A DNA stretch of 64,000 bases from Calliopum simillimum (taxonomy: Eukaryota; Arthropoda; Insecta; Diptera; Lauxaniidae): NCBI GenBank assembly GCA_951812925.1, contig OX638368.1, forward strand, positions 160,194,492 to 160,258,491. Reading direction: 5' to 3'. Below are positions 22,001 through 32,766 of this stretch, in pieces. The notes under the pieces are model-generated. The model had not been told where the DNA came from and ran no database searches. It was given only the letters and a program-made list of their open reading frames with translations. Numbering within the stretch: the stretch's first letter is position 1; each line of letters starts with the position of its first letter. The position numbers were made by a program, and so were the translations under genes.

Positions 22001-22730
22001 TGCCATGATATTTGTTATTTAATATTAATATTTAGTATTAATCACTTGAATAAGCCATTAAAAAAATGTTGGTAAGAAATTGCAAATAAAAACAAAAAAA
22101 AATTCTGCAGTAATAATTTTTTCTTATTTCAACCCCTGGTTTAGACCTTCATTCAAGCCATGGGCGGGCCATCTTTTCAGAGGTTTTGACCAAAACTAAT
22201 TATGCAGTTTTAGCTTAAACACAATTGGAGCGTACGACGAATTTCGCCCGACGAATATTCGCCGTCAAAATTTAAAAACACAAGAGTATATGAAGTTGAA
22301 CACAACCGCACCGGACGACGAAATTCGCCCGACGAATAGAACTAGTTTTAATTTTGTCGCCGGCGCCAGCGATTTCTGGAAATGTCAAACCGGAAAAATA
22401 CGGTTTTAATGTAAAATTTTTAGATTTCTTAGAAAAAATTCAAAGAGTTTGAAATTTTATTTAATATTTATTTATTAAAATTATCATCAGAGAACATAAA
22501 AAACAATTTAAAATAAAAACAACTATTGCCGTCGTCACTCTGATTGTGTTTAACAGAGGAACTTCGTCGACGAATTTTTTTTGACAGCGAATATTCGTCG
22601 AGCGAAATTCGTCGTACGCTCCAATTGTGTTTAACCTATTTTTGTTTAAAGATCTTAATCTATGATAATTTTTGATGCCCTCATTTTTTTTGAATTTTGC
22701 TGCACCCTATTATATAATAGAAAAAGGAAA
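19085..22730. mobile_element. Very large palindromic element with nested insertions
   Basis: Left arm 19085-20250 and right arm 20290-22730 read as inverted copies about a centre near 20270. Paired landmarks are TATATAATAGGGTGCAGCA (19114)/TGCTGCACCCTATTATATA (22699), GGTCAAAACC with GGCCCGCCC (19225-19250)/GGGCGGGCC with GGTTTTGACC (22160-22190), the block around GCGGGAAACCG/CGGTTTCCCGC, and TATACCCTAAA/TTTAGGGTATAC. The right arm is interrupted by about 1.1 kb (20975-22130) and contains a MITE at 22215. A related sequence is present at 51930-52060. No transposase frame is evident. Confidence 0.6.
22215..22634. mobile_element. MITE nested in the 19-22.7 kb palindrome
   Basis: Near-perfect terminal inverted repeats: TTAAACACAATTGGAGCGTA at 22215, continuing CGACGAATTTCGC, and its complement ending at 22634. 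The CGACGAA motif recurs at 22230, 22244, 22316, 22331 and in reverse at the right end. About 420 bp, non-coding. Confidence 0.7.
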
Positions 22731-23150
22731 TCTTAAGCCACAAAACCTTGAAAAGCACCTTGAAGCCCTATTATTTTACTTCAAAACCCAGTTTAAATTT
22801 CCACGGATACGCAAACATCCTTCCAGACAAACGGACATGGCTATAACGACTAAAGAGGTGACTCTGATGAAGAATATATGCATTTTGCTATACCTGCCAT
22901 GCATCCTTCTCTGGTTTTTGAGGTGCTTACGCTATTTGAATTTGAGTCGTATAGTAAGTAGCAGCGTGTATGGAAAGATGCAATACGTAATAAAAATTTT
23001 GTAAAATTATAAAGTAAAACAGAAAAGTTCCGATTTTTCTTTTTAAAAAAAAAAAAGTCATTATTTACAATACGTTTAGAAAAAAAAAAAAAATTTTCCG
23101 AACTTTCTTGCAAAAATACATCGTTTTAGAGATTTAAGCAATTAAATAGA

Positions 23151-25075
23151 ATGGAATCTCGTGAGAATTTCCATGTGACGGTTATTTACGATTTTTGAGT
23201 AGGCTTATCTTATTAACACATTGACTGCCAGACCAATTTTTGTACTGTTTCCCAGGGTGCCAAAAATTTTTTTTTTATTTTCATGTTTTATATGAAATAA
23301 CAGTCATTGTTAGGTGTTTAGTTGTGTTTCTACAACTTTTGGAAGTCCTAGAAAAGATTTAGTCCTGGCTATTGAATATCATAGCCACGGCACCCTATGT
23401 AAAGATAGACGTCTAACTGTTTGCCAAGTGCCATAGCTATTATTTTCAATAGCCAGAAAGAAGTGTTATAAAGTTAACAGTACTGTATATCTTCTCTTCT
23501 TATACGAGATAAAATTGTATGTACTTATGTATGTTTGGAACAAGCAAAACTTTTTCTCGAAAACGGCTGCAGAGATTTTAATGAAACTTCGGATAATGGC
23601 ATCGCATTTTAAATTTGATATGGTCATAACTCGCAAACCATACAAGGTATTTGAATGAAATTTGGTGAGCGGGTACGGCTTAATCATACCTTGTAACAGA
23701 CAAAAAGGGATCGAAGAAGTGCCACGCCCACTTTTTAGCCCTTGAAAATTTTTATTCAATATTACTCGAAAACGACTCCAACAATTTCGATGAAAATTTA
23801 GGAGATGTTACCTCTGCAAACAGGTATTAATATGTGATATGCCGTTATATTGGGAAAACTCGTTGAATGGCGTGGTACCGCCCACAAAAATGTATGCGCT
23901 ATGAAAAGAAAACTGCTAAAGCAATCTTTCTGAATTTAATTGTAGGGAGTCTACTTGCTTTTAGTCACCTACGACCTGAAAGTAGGCAAAATATCGAAAG
24001 TGCGCGTGGAACCTCCCATACAAGTAAAACACATTAAATGCTATTTCTCGCAAATGATACAACATATTTTGATGAAATTTAGCATGCGAATCTAGATCAG
24101 GAGTATCTAAAGCATAACAAAAAGAAGCCTTTGTTTAACAATTGCCACGCCCGCTTTTTTATCAAAATAAAAATTTTGGTTAATAACTCAGGGACAAAAA
24201 AAAAGGGAATGAACTGTTTAATTCTTATATGCAGTCTTATGTTCTTTTTGACGCTGAATCCGTCTTCATCAGCAGAACTTGAATATAACGCTGTGTTCAG
24301 TCTTACAGCGTAGCTACAAGAAAAGGTGAAGTTCTTTTTTATTAAAAGCAACGAATAGCTACACTCTTCCTGATCTAAATATCCTTTCAGATTTTTCCAA
24401 TAGGATTCTTATTTTCCGAGTTATGATCCTTTGAAGATAAGATATTTCAGCCGCCATACAAAAGACGAAATATTTTGGGTGCGTGGCATATCCCATTTAT
24501 TTATTTTAGGGCATTCTATTTCATAAAAAAAATTTGAGTTTTTGATATTTTTCTATACCATTCTAGCTATTAGAATTTTCTCACACTGAAATAGTTTTTA
24601 TTATTTCTCAAAATAAATGTCTAAGAGTGGTACTAGTCTTTCCATTTTGTATTGAATTTTGTTTCTAGAGGCTATGCATTTTTATGACGAGTCAAAATAA
24701 CAAAAAACTACCGGCTATGGAAATCCATAGCCAGAAGCCTGAATGAAACCGTACTGGCTATTGAAATCAATAGCCATAGCAGTCAATGTGTTAATGATGT
24801 ATCGATCGACTAAAAAAGGGTTTTGGCGACAAAGCACCATCCAAAACCAGAGTGTATGAGTGGTCAAAAGTGTCCAAGCACGGGCATCACGACAATGCCA
24901 GTTCTCATACATCGGCTGTAACAAGCGAACTAAAAAAATCGAATTCAAGGATCGTCAGCCAGAACCGACTGGGCACCTAATGACTTATTTTTGTTTCCAA
25001 TTTACATCACCCGAAGAAGCGGTCGATCCCGAACACAGTCCCATTTTCAGATTTTGTCGTAATTTTTGTTGAACC
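23151..25075 (+). pseudogene. Mariner transposase relic interrupted by a TTAA element
   Basis: Beginning at ATG 23151 the frame reads MESRENFHV and VIYDF, then, after removing the TTAA insertion 23217-24790, resumes at 24795 with the helix-turn-helix segment FGDKAPSKTRVYEWSKVSKH, which jumps directly into HHDNASSHTSAVTSEL, then DRQPEP and, in another frame, FTSPEEAVD. These are mariner N-terminal and post-second-Asp motifs; the central catalytic part is deleted and the end is frameshifted. It is a non-functional internally deleted copy. Confidence 0.7.
23217..24790. mobile_element. piggyBac-like non-autonomous element with TTAA target site
   Basis: Ends CACATTGACTGC and its complement GCAGTCAATGTG are flanked on both sides by TTAA (23213-23216 and 24791-24794), the target duplication typical of piggyBac-type transposition. 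Subterminal ATAGCCA/TGGCTAT motifs recur near both ends. The interior (1.57 kb) contains a common fly intergenic repeat with GCCACGCCCAC blocks but no transposase. It lies inside the mariner relic. Confidence 0.6.
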
Positions 25076-25079
25076 TGTG

Positions 25080-25654
25080 ACTTCTTTCTGCACGTATTCT
25101 TTAGACAATTCTAGGAATCCTAGCCACAGGCAATCCACTAATATAGTTTAGACGATGTCTCTATTACAAAATTGCAAAACTAGAACATAATAGTATACAT
25201 ACGACTTTAACTTTTTTTTTTTATTGATAAGAACTCAGACAACTATACAGTTGGTATAAAAGTAATTTAAAAAAAAAGAGAAATTTTACGATTATATTGT
25301 ATATAATTCAATAAATAAATAAATAACTTATTAATAAATATCGACAACAATTTAAATTTCCAAAGTTTTTACATAGTTTTTTAAGTTTTTTTTCAAATAT
25401 TCTAAATTAGAAGTATTCGAGAGATTTGATGGCAACATATTAAAGGCTTCAATTGCAGTGTTAAGTAAAAAAAAAATATTCTAAAAAAATATTATTGTAC
25501 CATAAACAAAAAATTCTTAAAACTTGAGAAATTCGCGAAAAAATTTAATATCCAACTTTACGCTTTGAATTTTTAAAGCGCCATCTGGTGAAATATTATT
25601 TTTTTAACACTTAAGCCAAATTTACTCAGTAAATAAATAAATCTGAACTGAATC
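25080..25654. other. AT-rich spacer, no gene recognised
   Basis: AT-rich sequence with a TAAA microsatellite near 25310. No supported frame. Its last part may belong to the 5'-truncated retrotransposon that follows. Confidence 0.35.
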
Positions 25655-26038
25655 TTAGTAGCTTGGCTGACAGAAGAGTTTTTAACAAGGTAATGTTCAT
25701 TATGGATATAATTGATAGCAGAATAAATGTTCCTGACTTATTGGCACTAATTCCATTTAATGTTCTAGTTCGAAATCTTAGAGAGTCAAATGTATTTTAC
25801 ACGTCTTTCCATAGAACAAATTATGGCCTTAATGAGCCTATCTCTAGGTGACTTTCTAGTTGTAATACAATTGCAAATCAATTAGGTTTTAGTGTAAATA
25901 GAAATATTTTTAAGAAAGAGCTTGCTGATATAGTTAAGTTTAATATCTCATGTACCACTAGTTCCTAAGTATTTGTATTTAATATTTGTAATCTGTAAGG
26001 GTTTTGACCCGGTAAATGATATTAAATAAATAAATAAT
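25655..26038 (+). pseudogene. 5'-truncated non-LTR retrotransposon tail
   Basis: The reading DRRVFNKVMFIMDIIDSRI, then DLLALIPFNV, RNLRESNVFYTSF, HRTNYGLNEPISR is the extreme C-terminus of a jockey/CR1-class reverse transcriptase ORF; the following sequence, in another frame, continues NRNIFKKELADIVKF. A TAAATAAATAAATAAT tail closes it at about 26038. Upstream RT domains are absent, the usual result of incomplete reverse transcription. Confidence 0.7.
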
Positions 26039-27185
26039 ACCTTCCTAACAAGCCCAAATCACAAAACTTTAAGCAGTGAAACTATTTTACTTTAAAAACA
26101 CAAAAATGTACTAATTAATCAATTTCAGGTGTTTGTCGCATAACAAATGAAAGGAAATAATTTGGTCTTCCTAGTTTGGTTTTTTGAAAACATAATGGTT
26201 CTTTTGAATAAAAATAATTTAAATTTTTAAAAAATCTTCATATTATAGCCCAGGAAAATAAGACGAAAAAAGAGCTTCTGTGCGAAAAAATTCCCAGTGG
26301 ACATTTTTCACCGGAATTGTCTTTATTTATGCATGACACACAAACTGTGAAAAGTCCATTGCAAAGTCGTGTGCGCATAAAAAGTTATTCGGGCTCAAAG
26401 GTCGCTAAAATCAGTTTTTTGCAAATATCTCGCTAATGCTACCTTTTACAGAAAAATGTTGGTCTCCAATTTTGTAGCACAGGAAATTTCCTACAAAAAT
26501 ACGTTAACAGTATTTGCGTACGACTTCTAGTTTAGGAGATCATCCAATTTAAAAAGTTGTTAACGGTTATGATATGAAATACTACCTATGAGTTCATATT
26601 AAAATATCTTACTTTTTAAATTGCAATAACTCTTCAATGAGAAGTTGTACGAACAAAATTAAAATGCCGTATGAAAGATAATTTAATTTTCTATATACCA
26701 TACAACATTTTTTTTTCGAACGGCTTATGACCTTAAAAATATTCTTGAATAACCGTTAAGGTTTCAAAATTACTGGTTTTTTAAGGATATCTGCGAATTG
26801 GTAAGTACTACGATAAAAAGTAATGGGACCAAATTTGTAGAGAATTACAAGATCTACAAAAAATAAGCGACATGTGCGCACATAGAAGTAACCGTATAGA
26901 AGATATTCAATAGAAACCGGTTTTTGGCATTTTAAGGGTTTTTTTGGAATATCTTCTAAACGGTTACTTTTTAAAATCCATCTATGGGTTCCCAATTTAT
27001 ACCGGTTTTCATAAAAGATATATCCGGTTATTCCGATGGCTATGTCCACGAAAGTAGATCCAACAGACACTTTTTGATAACATATTCTTTCTTATAGCGT
27101 TTTCTTTTCTCGGGTTTCTTATCCCAATTTTTTAGTTATTCACAAAAAACAAAAAAATAAAATATTTTCGCCTACACTGCCGTCC
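26039..27185. repeat. Dispersed non-coding repeat
   Basis: The segment near 26986-27062 (TTCCCAATTTATACCGG, AAAAGATATATCC, CCGATGGCTATGTCC) matches 35173-35250 in the same orientation, so it is an interspersed repeat family. No gene is recognised. The minus-strand frame at 26756-27070 lies in this repeat and shows no domain. Confidence 0.45.
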
Positions 27186-29480
27186 TAAGCAAGAATGCCG
27201 TAACTCCAATTTTCAAAAAAAATTAGTTTATGGCGTTTTTTGGGTCATCACGGTTCTGTCTGTCAACCCACAGGTTGCTATATACCTTTATTTTCCCTAT
27301 ACACATTTTACAATTTAAGAATACCGTATCTCCACTTGCTAAGCAAAAATACCGCAACTCCATAAAAATATATGTAGTATCATACATTTTTAAAATCATT
27401 TCGTTTCCCTAAATCATTTCAAAAACAAACAAATATTCTTTTTGAAACATCTCGTGCACGTAGAAAATATCGATTATGGCCTATGGACAAGTAAGTGAGA
27501 ATGGGGAAGCTCAATTAAATTCTTCTCTAAGGTCTATTTTAGAGTATGGTTTTCCACAGAGGACAACTGTAGCAGCTCAGATGAAGTAATCAAGGATTCA
27601 AGATGAAAATCACAATATAAGGAAACTCAACCCCAGATGGTGGACAACGAATCAGACCAAAACTTTCTTACAAGAAAAGGAACTGTGCGTAAGCGGAAAT
27701 GTTACAAAGACACTGCAGAGCAACGGAAAAGAGCTTGCCAGGAAGAAAAAGCGAGTAGACACCAAATTCGGGAGTCATGTAAGTGCATATTGCGAAAATG
27801 CAACTCCAAAATATCATCTGATCGCCGTGAAATAATTAATCAGGAATATTGGGCAATGAACTTCGCAGAGCAGAACCTTTTTGTTTTGGGGAATGTTCAC
27901 GTCCCATGTGTGAGCCGGCGCAGGGGTGAGAATGATGAAATACGCCAAAAATCAATGCAGTACTCTTTAAACGACGATAGCGGTAATAAGATTGATGTTT
28001 GCAAGGATTTTTTCTTTCACTACTCTGGGGTTTTCAAAAAACAATGACAGTGTCATCAAAAGGTTAGCAAAGAATAGAAAAAATGGCACCCCCACGACTG
28101 ACAACCGTGGTAAACTGCGAAAAGAAAAAATAGATCGAAAATTGTTAAAAAACCACATTAAGTCTTTCAGTCCAACGATTTCGCATTACAGACGAGAACA
28201 TGCTCCCAACAGAAGATACCTACCAAGCGATTTAACAATAACTGATATGCATAGAGATTTCAAAGAACTTTACCCTAAAATCCAATTGTCTTCTGAGTTG
28301 TATCGACAATGTGTGGCGGAATTAAATATCTCTTTCGCAGCTCTTGGCCATGAAGAATGTGAGACGTGTGAGACAGTTAAATTACATAGCAAAGATCATG
28401 AAACTGAACAAGACCCCGATTGCGAGACATGCAATAACTGGTTAAAACGTATAAATAAAGCACAGGTTGCGAGGGAAAAATACCGTAATGACGCTGAAAA
28501 CCCCTCGCCAGAAACATTAAAGGTAGCTGTTGATTTAGAGAAGGTGATAATGATTCCGCGGCTTGAAATGTTTAAGAGAGTAATTTTTTGCGGCCGAATT
28601 ATTGCCTTGAATGAAAGTTTTTTTCCTCTTGGGAATATATCAAATATAAATCCGCTCGCTTGCATTTGGTATGAATGCATTTCTGGAAGGAAAAAGGAAG
28701 ATTTAGTGAGTGCGTTTTTAATACATGAAAAAGATTTTCCTAACATTATCATGTGGCTCGATAATTGTGCAAGCCAAAATAAAAACTGGACTTTGTTCAC
28801 TTATTTAGTGTATATCATTAATTCAAAGAAAATCGCAACAGATTCAATAACTCTTCGCTACTTTGGGCCTGGTCATACATTCATGGCTGCAGATAGCTTT
28901 CACCATTCAGTTGAGTTATCTTTAAAAAAAGGCTAAAAAAGTTTATCTGCCAATTCAGGAAAAGTAGATGTAAAAGAAATGGCACAGCAAGACTTTTTTA
29001 TATGGCCGGACAACAGTTCACAATATAAGTTACAACGTGTCAACACCAGGCCCTATCTCAAGGAAATGGTTGAAGTTCGAGTTCAACGCGGAAAACACAC
29101 CTTGCAGTATAGAACGGATTTTGAAGTAGAAATGAAAGAAACCGATTTTTTGACTAAAAAAACAACAAAAACCTCTATTGAACCTCCGTGTATTCCAAAT
29201 CTCCGGGCAATTCATCCAGATCGTAAAAATCAAATTGTCGAAAACCTCCTTTCTCTCATGCCTGAAAATCGACATTATTTTGGGAAAACCCTGCCAGTAA
29301 ACAACACCGTAGTTGACCTCAGAACCGGTTATGAAGAGTAAAGAGTGTAATTTTTAAAAAATTTCGATGTTTCTGTATTACTTATATGTTTTGAATTTTA
29401 TTTTCTTAGTGTGCACTACGAATGTCAAAAAATCTGTTCAATTCTGTAAAATTGCATACTCAAAATAAATGCATTAAAAT
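27186..29480 (+). mobile_element. DNA-transposon-like unit with a broken transposase gene
   Basis: Copies of ATGCCGTAACTCC-like sequence at 27194, 27322 and 27348 precede the coding region, and AAATTACGGAGATTTTG after it (about 29478) is similar in reverse, suggesting subterminal binding repeats. The boundaries are approximate, and no exact TIR or target duplication is resolved. Confidence 0.4.
27637..29341 (+). pseudogene. DDE-like transposase-derived gene, two frameshifts
   Basis: Three consecutive plus-strand frames (27637-28047, 27992-28936, 28979-29341) form one protein of about 560 residues. The first has basic KRKCYKDTAEQRKRA, then NLFVLGNVHV and VCKDFF; the second resumes TLGFSKNNDSVIKRL, then SHYRREHAPNRRYLPSDL, a Cys-rich ECETCE...DCETCNNW region and MWLDNCASQNKNW; the third gives the tail with FIWPDN and PENRHYFGKTLPV. 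The SHYRREHAPNRRYLP box and the D-N-C-x-x-QNKN box recur in a widespread insect family I believe is transposase-derived; the Asp of LDNC may be catalytic. Frameshifts near 28040 and 28936 disable it. Confidence 0.55.
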
Positions 29481-29896
29481 TACGGAGATTTTGTCTATTG
29501 CTGATTGCTGAACGTTCAAATAATAATAATCGAGTTTAGCTACTGCAGCTAATAGCCTTCTTAGCCAATTAGCAAAAAAAGGCTATAAATTAAATTTTTA
29601 GCTTTTTATAAAACTTTCTGAAATATGGGATAAAAAACCATGCAAGTTATATTTTGTTTCGTATCCCGTAGCTATATCACACTTTCACAACATACCGCTC
29701 TAGCCTATATGTACATAAATATGTAAGAGTGTTTTCATACACCTGCATATAAATATTCATACAAATCAGAGATGGGATGTTTGAAAAAATTTAACCCTGC
29801 ATGCTGTTTGGCTCGGACAATACACTAACAAAAAACATGCAAATACGCAAAATATGACAAAAAAAAAAAAATCGTTCTAAATGATGACAAAGACAA

Positions 29897-32761
29897 CTAA
29901 CTACAGTTATTTTTCAATCTAAGTTTGAGTTGACCTTTTGACAAGTTAACATTATAAAATTCACAATTATTGACAAGGGTTGTCATTCGATTAAAAGGAG
30001 CTGAAAACATATAATTACTTCTGCTAACTGGCTGATAAAATAATTGCGGAGAATTACGTTCGCTTCTCCGATTCAAATTGAAAAAAATATAGTTAAAAAG
30101 CTCTGGAGCAGCAAGGGACCCAGTGATAAGTTGGTGCAAATAAAGAATATCTGCATTATCTCTGCGTTCCCGTAGAGACTGCATTTTAAGTAGCTTCAAA
30201 CGATCCTCATAAGGAGGAAGATTTGAAGAATCAACCCAATTTAGGCCATTCAGAGCAAATCGAATAAAATTTTTTTGGATTCTTTCGATTCTATCAATAT
30301 GAACATTATAAAATGGTGACCAAACTTGACTAGCGTACTCCAAGTGAGGACGCACAATCGTATTATATAAAGTTATCGTTACTAATGAATTATTAAATTC
30401 TTTGGCCCACCTTTTTATAAAGCCAAGCAGAGAAGCTGCTTTCTTACATATTTGATTTATATGTTCATTAAATGTTATTTTGTCATCAAAATAGACACCT
30501 AGATCTTTTACAAAATACACACGACAGATGTTTTTGTCTTTCAATACATAATCAAATTTTATATTGTTTTTCTTCCTAGAAAACGTTATTGTTTGGCATT
30601 TATCAGGATTTAGATGCAAGTTATTTTTAAAGCACCACGTTTCAAATGATTTCAAATCAGACTGAAGCATAACAGTATCGTAATTTTCCCTCACGGACTT
30701 GAAAATTTTCATATCATCCGCATAAATTAGCAAATTAGAGTTTTTAATGATATGGGTTACATCATTTATAGCCAAGATAAATAGTAACGGTCCTAGGTGA
30801 CTACCTTGTGGGACACCTGAAGTCGCCGTAAAGGAAGAAGATAACACTTTACGAAATCTTACTTGATATGATCGATCTAATAAATAAGATTCAATCCAGC
30901 CGATGAAGATGGAAGGAAATCCAAGTTTTTCTAATTTAAACATAATTAAACTATGTGGTAGCTTATCAAATGCTTTACTAAAGTCTGTGTAGACGCAGTC
31001 AACTTGGCAGCCAGAGTCTAATGAACTCAAAGCAAATGAAGAAAAATCAAGAAGGTTCGAGGCTGTAGATCTACCATTAACAAATCCATGCTGACGTGTT
31101 GAAATGATTTCACTGCAGTGGACTTTGACTTGATCATAGATAATCTTTTCAAAAAGTTTGGGAATTACCGATAACTTAGCTATTGGTCGATAGTTAGACA
31201 CATCACTCTTACATCCCTTTTTAAATATAGGACTTATAAACGATTTTTTCCATTGTTTAGGAAAATAGCTATCATTTAAAGATTTATTAAATAAAAAACT
31301 GAGCGACTGGCTCAAAATTGAGCTACAATTAACAAGTACTATGGCAGGTATGCCATCAGGTCCTGGGCAAGAACTATCTTCAACTGATAAAATATATTTC
31401 ACTATAAGCTCAGGAGAAAATGAAAACTCAGTCATTGAAACTATTGGATCATTATCCATGAATTCGAAATAATTTTCATCAGGAGAAAATTGATCTGTTG
31501 AAAATGATTTTTTGAACAAGTCGGCAAACAACTCGGCAATAATTTTAGGGTTATTTGTATACCCTTCCGATGCCTTGAATTCAGACGGAAACCCGTCCGA
31601 TTTTTTTTTAGAATTAATAAAACCCCAAAAGTTTTTGGGGTCTTGTAAAATATTCAACTTCATTTTATTCATATAATCATAATAGGCTGAAGCTGATTTC
31701 AATTTAAATTCCTGAAACAAACGATCGTATGTCTCAAGGTCATTTTGATTTTGACTGCTGACGTATTTTTTCCAAGCTCTATTTCGACAATTTCGTATAT
31801 TTTTCAACTCTTTCGAATACCAGGGGTATGATGAATTATCGAGTTGTTTTATAGTACGTGGTACAGACAATGATATTGCTGAAGATAGTTCACTGTAAAA
31901 AAAGTTAATACAGGTATCTAGACAATTGTCATTGAAAACATTTTGCATATTGTTTAGCTTGTTTTCCAAAATAGCATTCAGCTTCACAAAGTCAGCTTTT
32001 TTAAAATTATATTCAAAAATTTTAGTCGGTGAATTTGATTGAAGTAAATTATTATTGTCGATTTGAAATAAAATACTCAATGGAGGATGATAGGCATCAA
32101 CCACAGATAGGGCATGGAAAGCATTTTCGACTACGATATTGTTACTATCAGTAGCCAAAACTAAGTCAAGTTGTCGCCCATGACAATTTTTTATACAACT
32201 AATTTGTTGTAAATTGGTTAAAATTTCATCAACAAATATATGTTGTTGTCGAGTTGTGGGATTAGACACATACGAATATGTGTCATCCTCAGATAAAGTC
32301 CATTTAAGGCCAGGTAAATTAAAATCACCCAACAATAAAATGTCGTCGTTATCGTTGAGTTCACTGATGATAGTATCTACGGCCTGTGACAGATTGTCAT
32401 AGACTTCAGTAATACTATCAGGAGGTATATAAGCGTTTAAAATGTATAAGAAAGATTTTCTAAGCAAAACTTTAACGCAGATAATCTCCAAATCAGGCGC
32501 ACAAGGTATTTCGAACAGTGAACTAGTCAAATAATTTTTAATAGCTATAAGTACACCTCCACCAACAGAGGAGGAATCATCCTTATATCTATCCCTTCTA
32601 AAAACATTAAAAGTATGGTCAAACAGCTCTGAATTCAGTATATTTTTACTTAACCAAGTCTCAGTAAAAATAATAATATCATCAGAGAAATTCTGAGTTT
32701 CTAAAAAAACTTCATGCGTCTTAGACCGTAGACCCCTTACATTTTGATAATAAAGGGACAA
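29897..32761 (-). CDS. Non-LTR retrotransposon ORF2: endonuclease plus reverse transcriptase
   Basis: Open frame of 954 residues. The N-terminal apurinic-type endonuclease shows YYQNVRGLRSK (about 4-14), FTETWL (about 31), LLGDFN (about 141) and a VVDAYHPPL variant of the usual SDH box (about 221). The reverse transcriptase follows with NYRPIAKLSVIPKLFEKI, RQHGFVNGRST, VYTDFSKAFDKL, SGVPQGSHLGPLLF and the catalytic LLIYADDMKIF. There is no RNase H and no Cys-rich tail. The layout and ORF1 partner fit the CR1/jockey group. ORF2 begins 5 bases after the ORF1 stop. The frame is uninterrupted, so this may be a recent, possibly active insertion. Confidence 0.92.
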   Translation of the reverse strand: MSLYYQNVRGLRSKTHEVFLETQNFSDDIIIFTETWLSKNILNSELFDHTFNVFRRDRYKDDSSSVGGGVLIAIKNYLTSSLFEIPCAPDLEIICVKVLLRKSFLYILNAYIPPDSITEVYDNLSQAVDTIISELNDNDDILLLGDFNLPGLKWTLSEDDTYSYVSNPTTRQQHIFVDEILTNLQQISCIKNCHGRQLDLVLATDSNNIVVENAFHALSVVDAYHPPLSILFQIDNNNLLQSNSPTKIFEYNFKKADFVKLNAILENKLNNMQNVFNDNCLDTCINFFYSELSSAISLSVPRTIKQLDNSSYPWYSKELKNIRNCRNRAWKKYVSSQNQNDLETYDRLFQEFKLKSASAYYDYMNKMKLNILQDPKNFWGFINSKKKSDGFPSEFKASEGYTNNPKIIAELFADLFKKSFSTDQFSPDENYFEFMDNDPIVSMTEFSFSPELIVKYILSVEDSSCPGPDGIPAIVLVNCSSILSQSLSFLFNKSLNDSYFPKQWKKSFISPIFKKGCKSDVSNYRPIAKLSVIPKLFEKIIYDQVKVHCSEIISTRQHGFVNGRSTASNLLDFSSFALSSLDSGCQVDCVYTDFSKAFDKLPHSLIMFKLEKLGFPSIFIGWIESYLLDRSYQVRFRKVLSSSFTATSGVPQGSHLGPLLFILAINDVTHIIKNSNLLIYADDMKIFKSVRENYDTVMLQSDLKSFETWCFKNNLHLNPDKCQTITFSRKKNNIKFDYVLKDKNICRVYFVKDLGVYFDDKITFNEHINQICKKAASLLGFIKRWAKEFNNSLVTITLYNTIVRPHLEYASQVWSPFYNVHIDRIERIQKNFIRFALNGLNWVDSSNLPPYEDRLKLLKMQSLRERRDNADILYLHQLITGSLAAPELFNYIFFNLNRRSERNSPQLFYQPVSRSNYMFSAPFNRMTTLVNNCEFYNVNLSKGQLKLRLKNNCS

Positions 32762-32766
32762 TCTAC

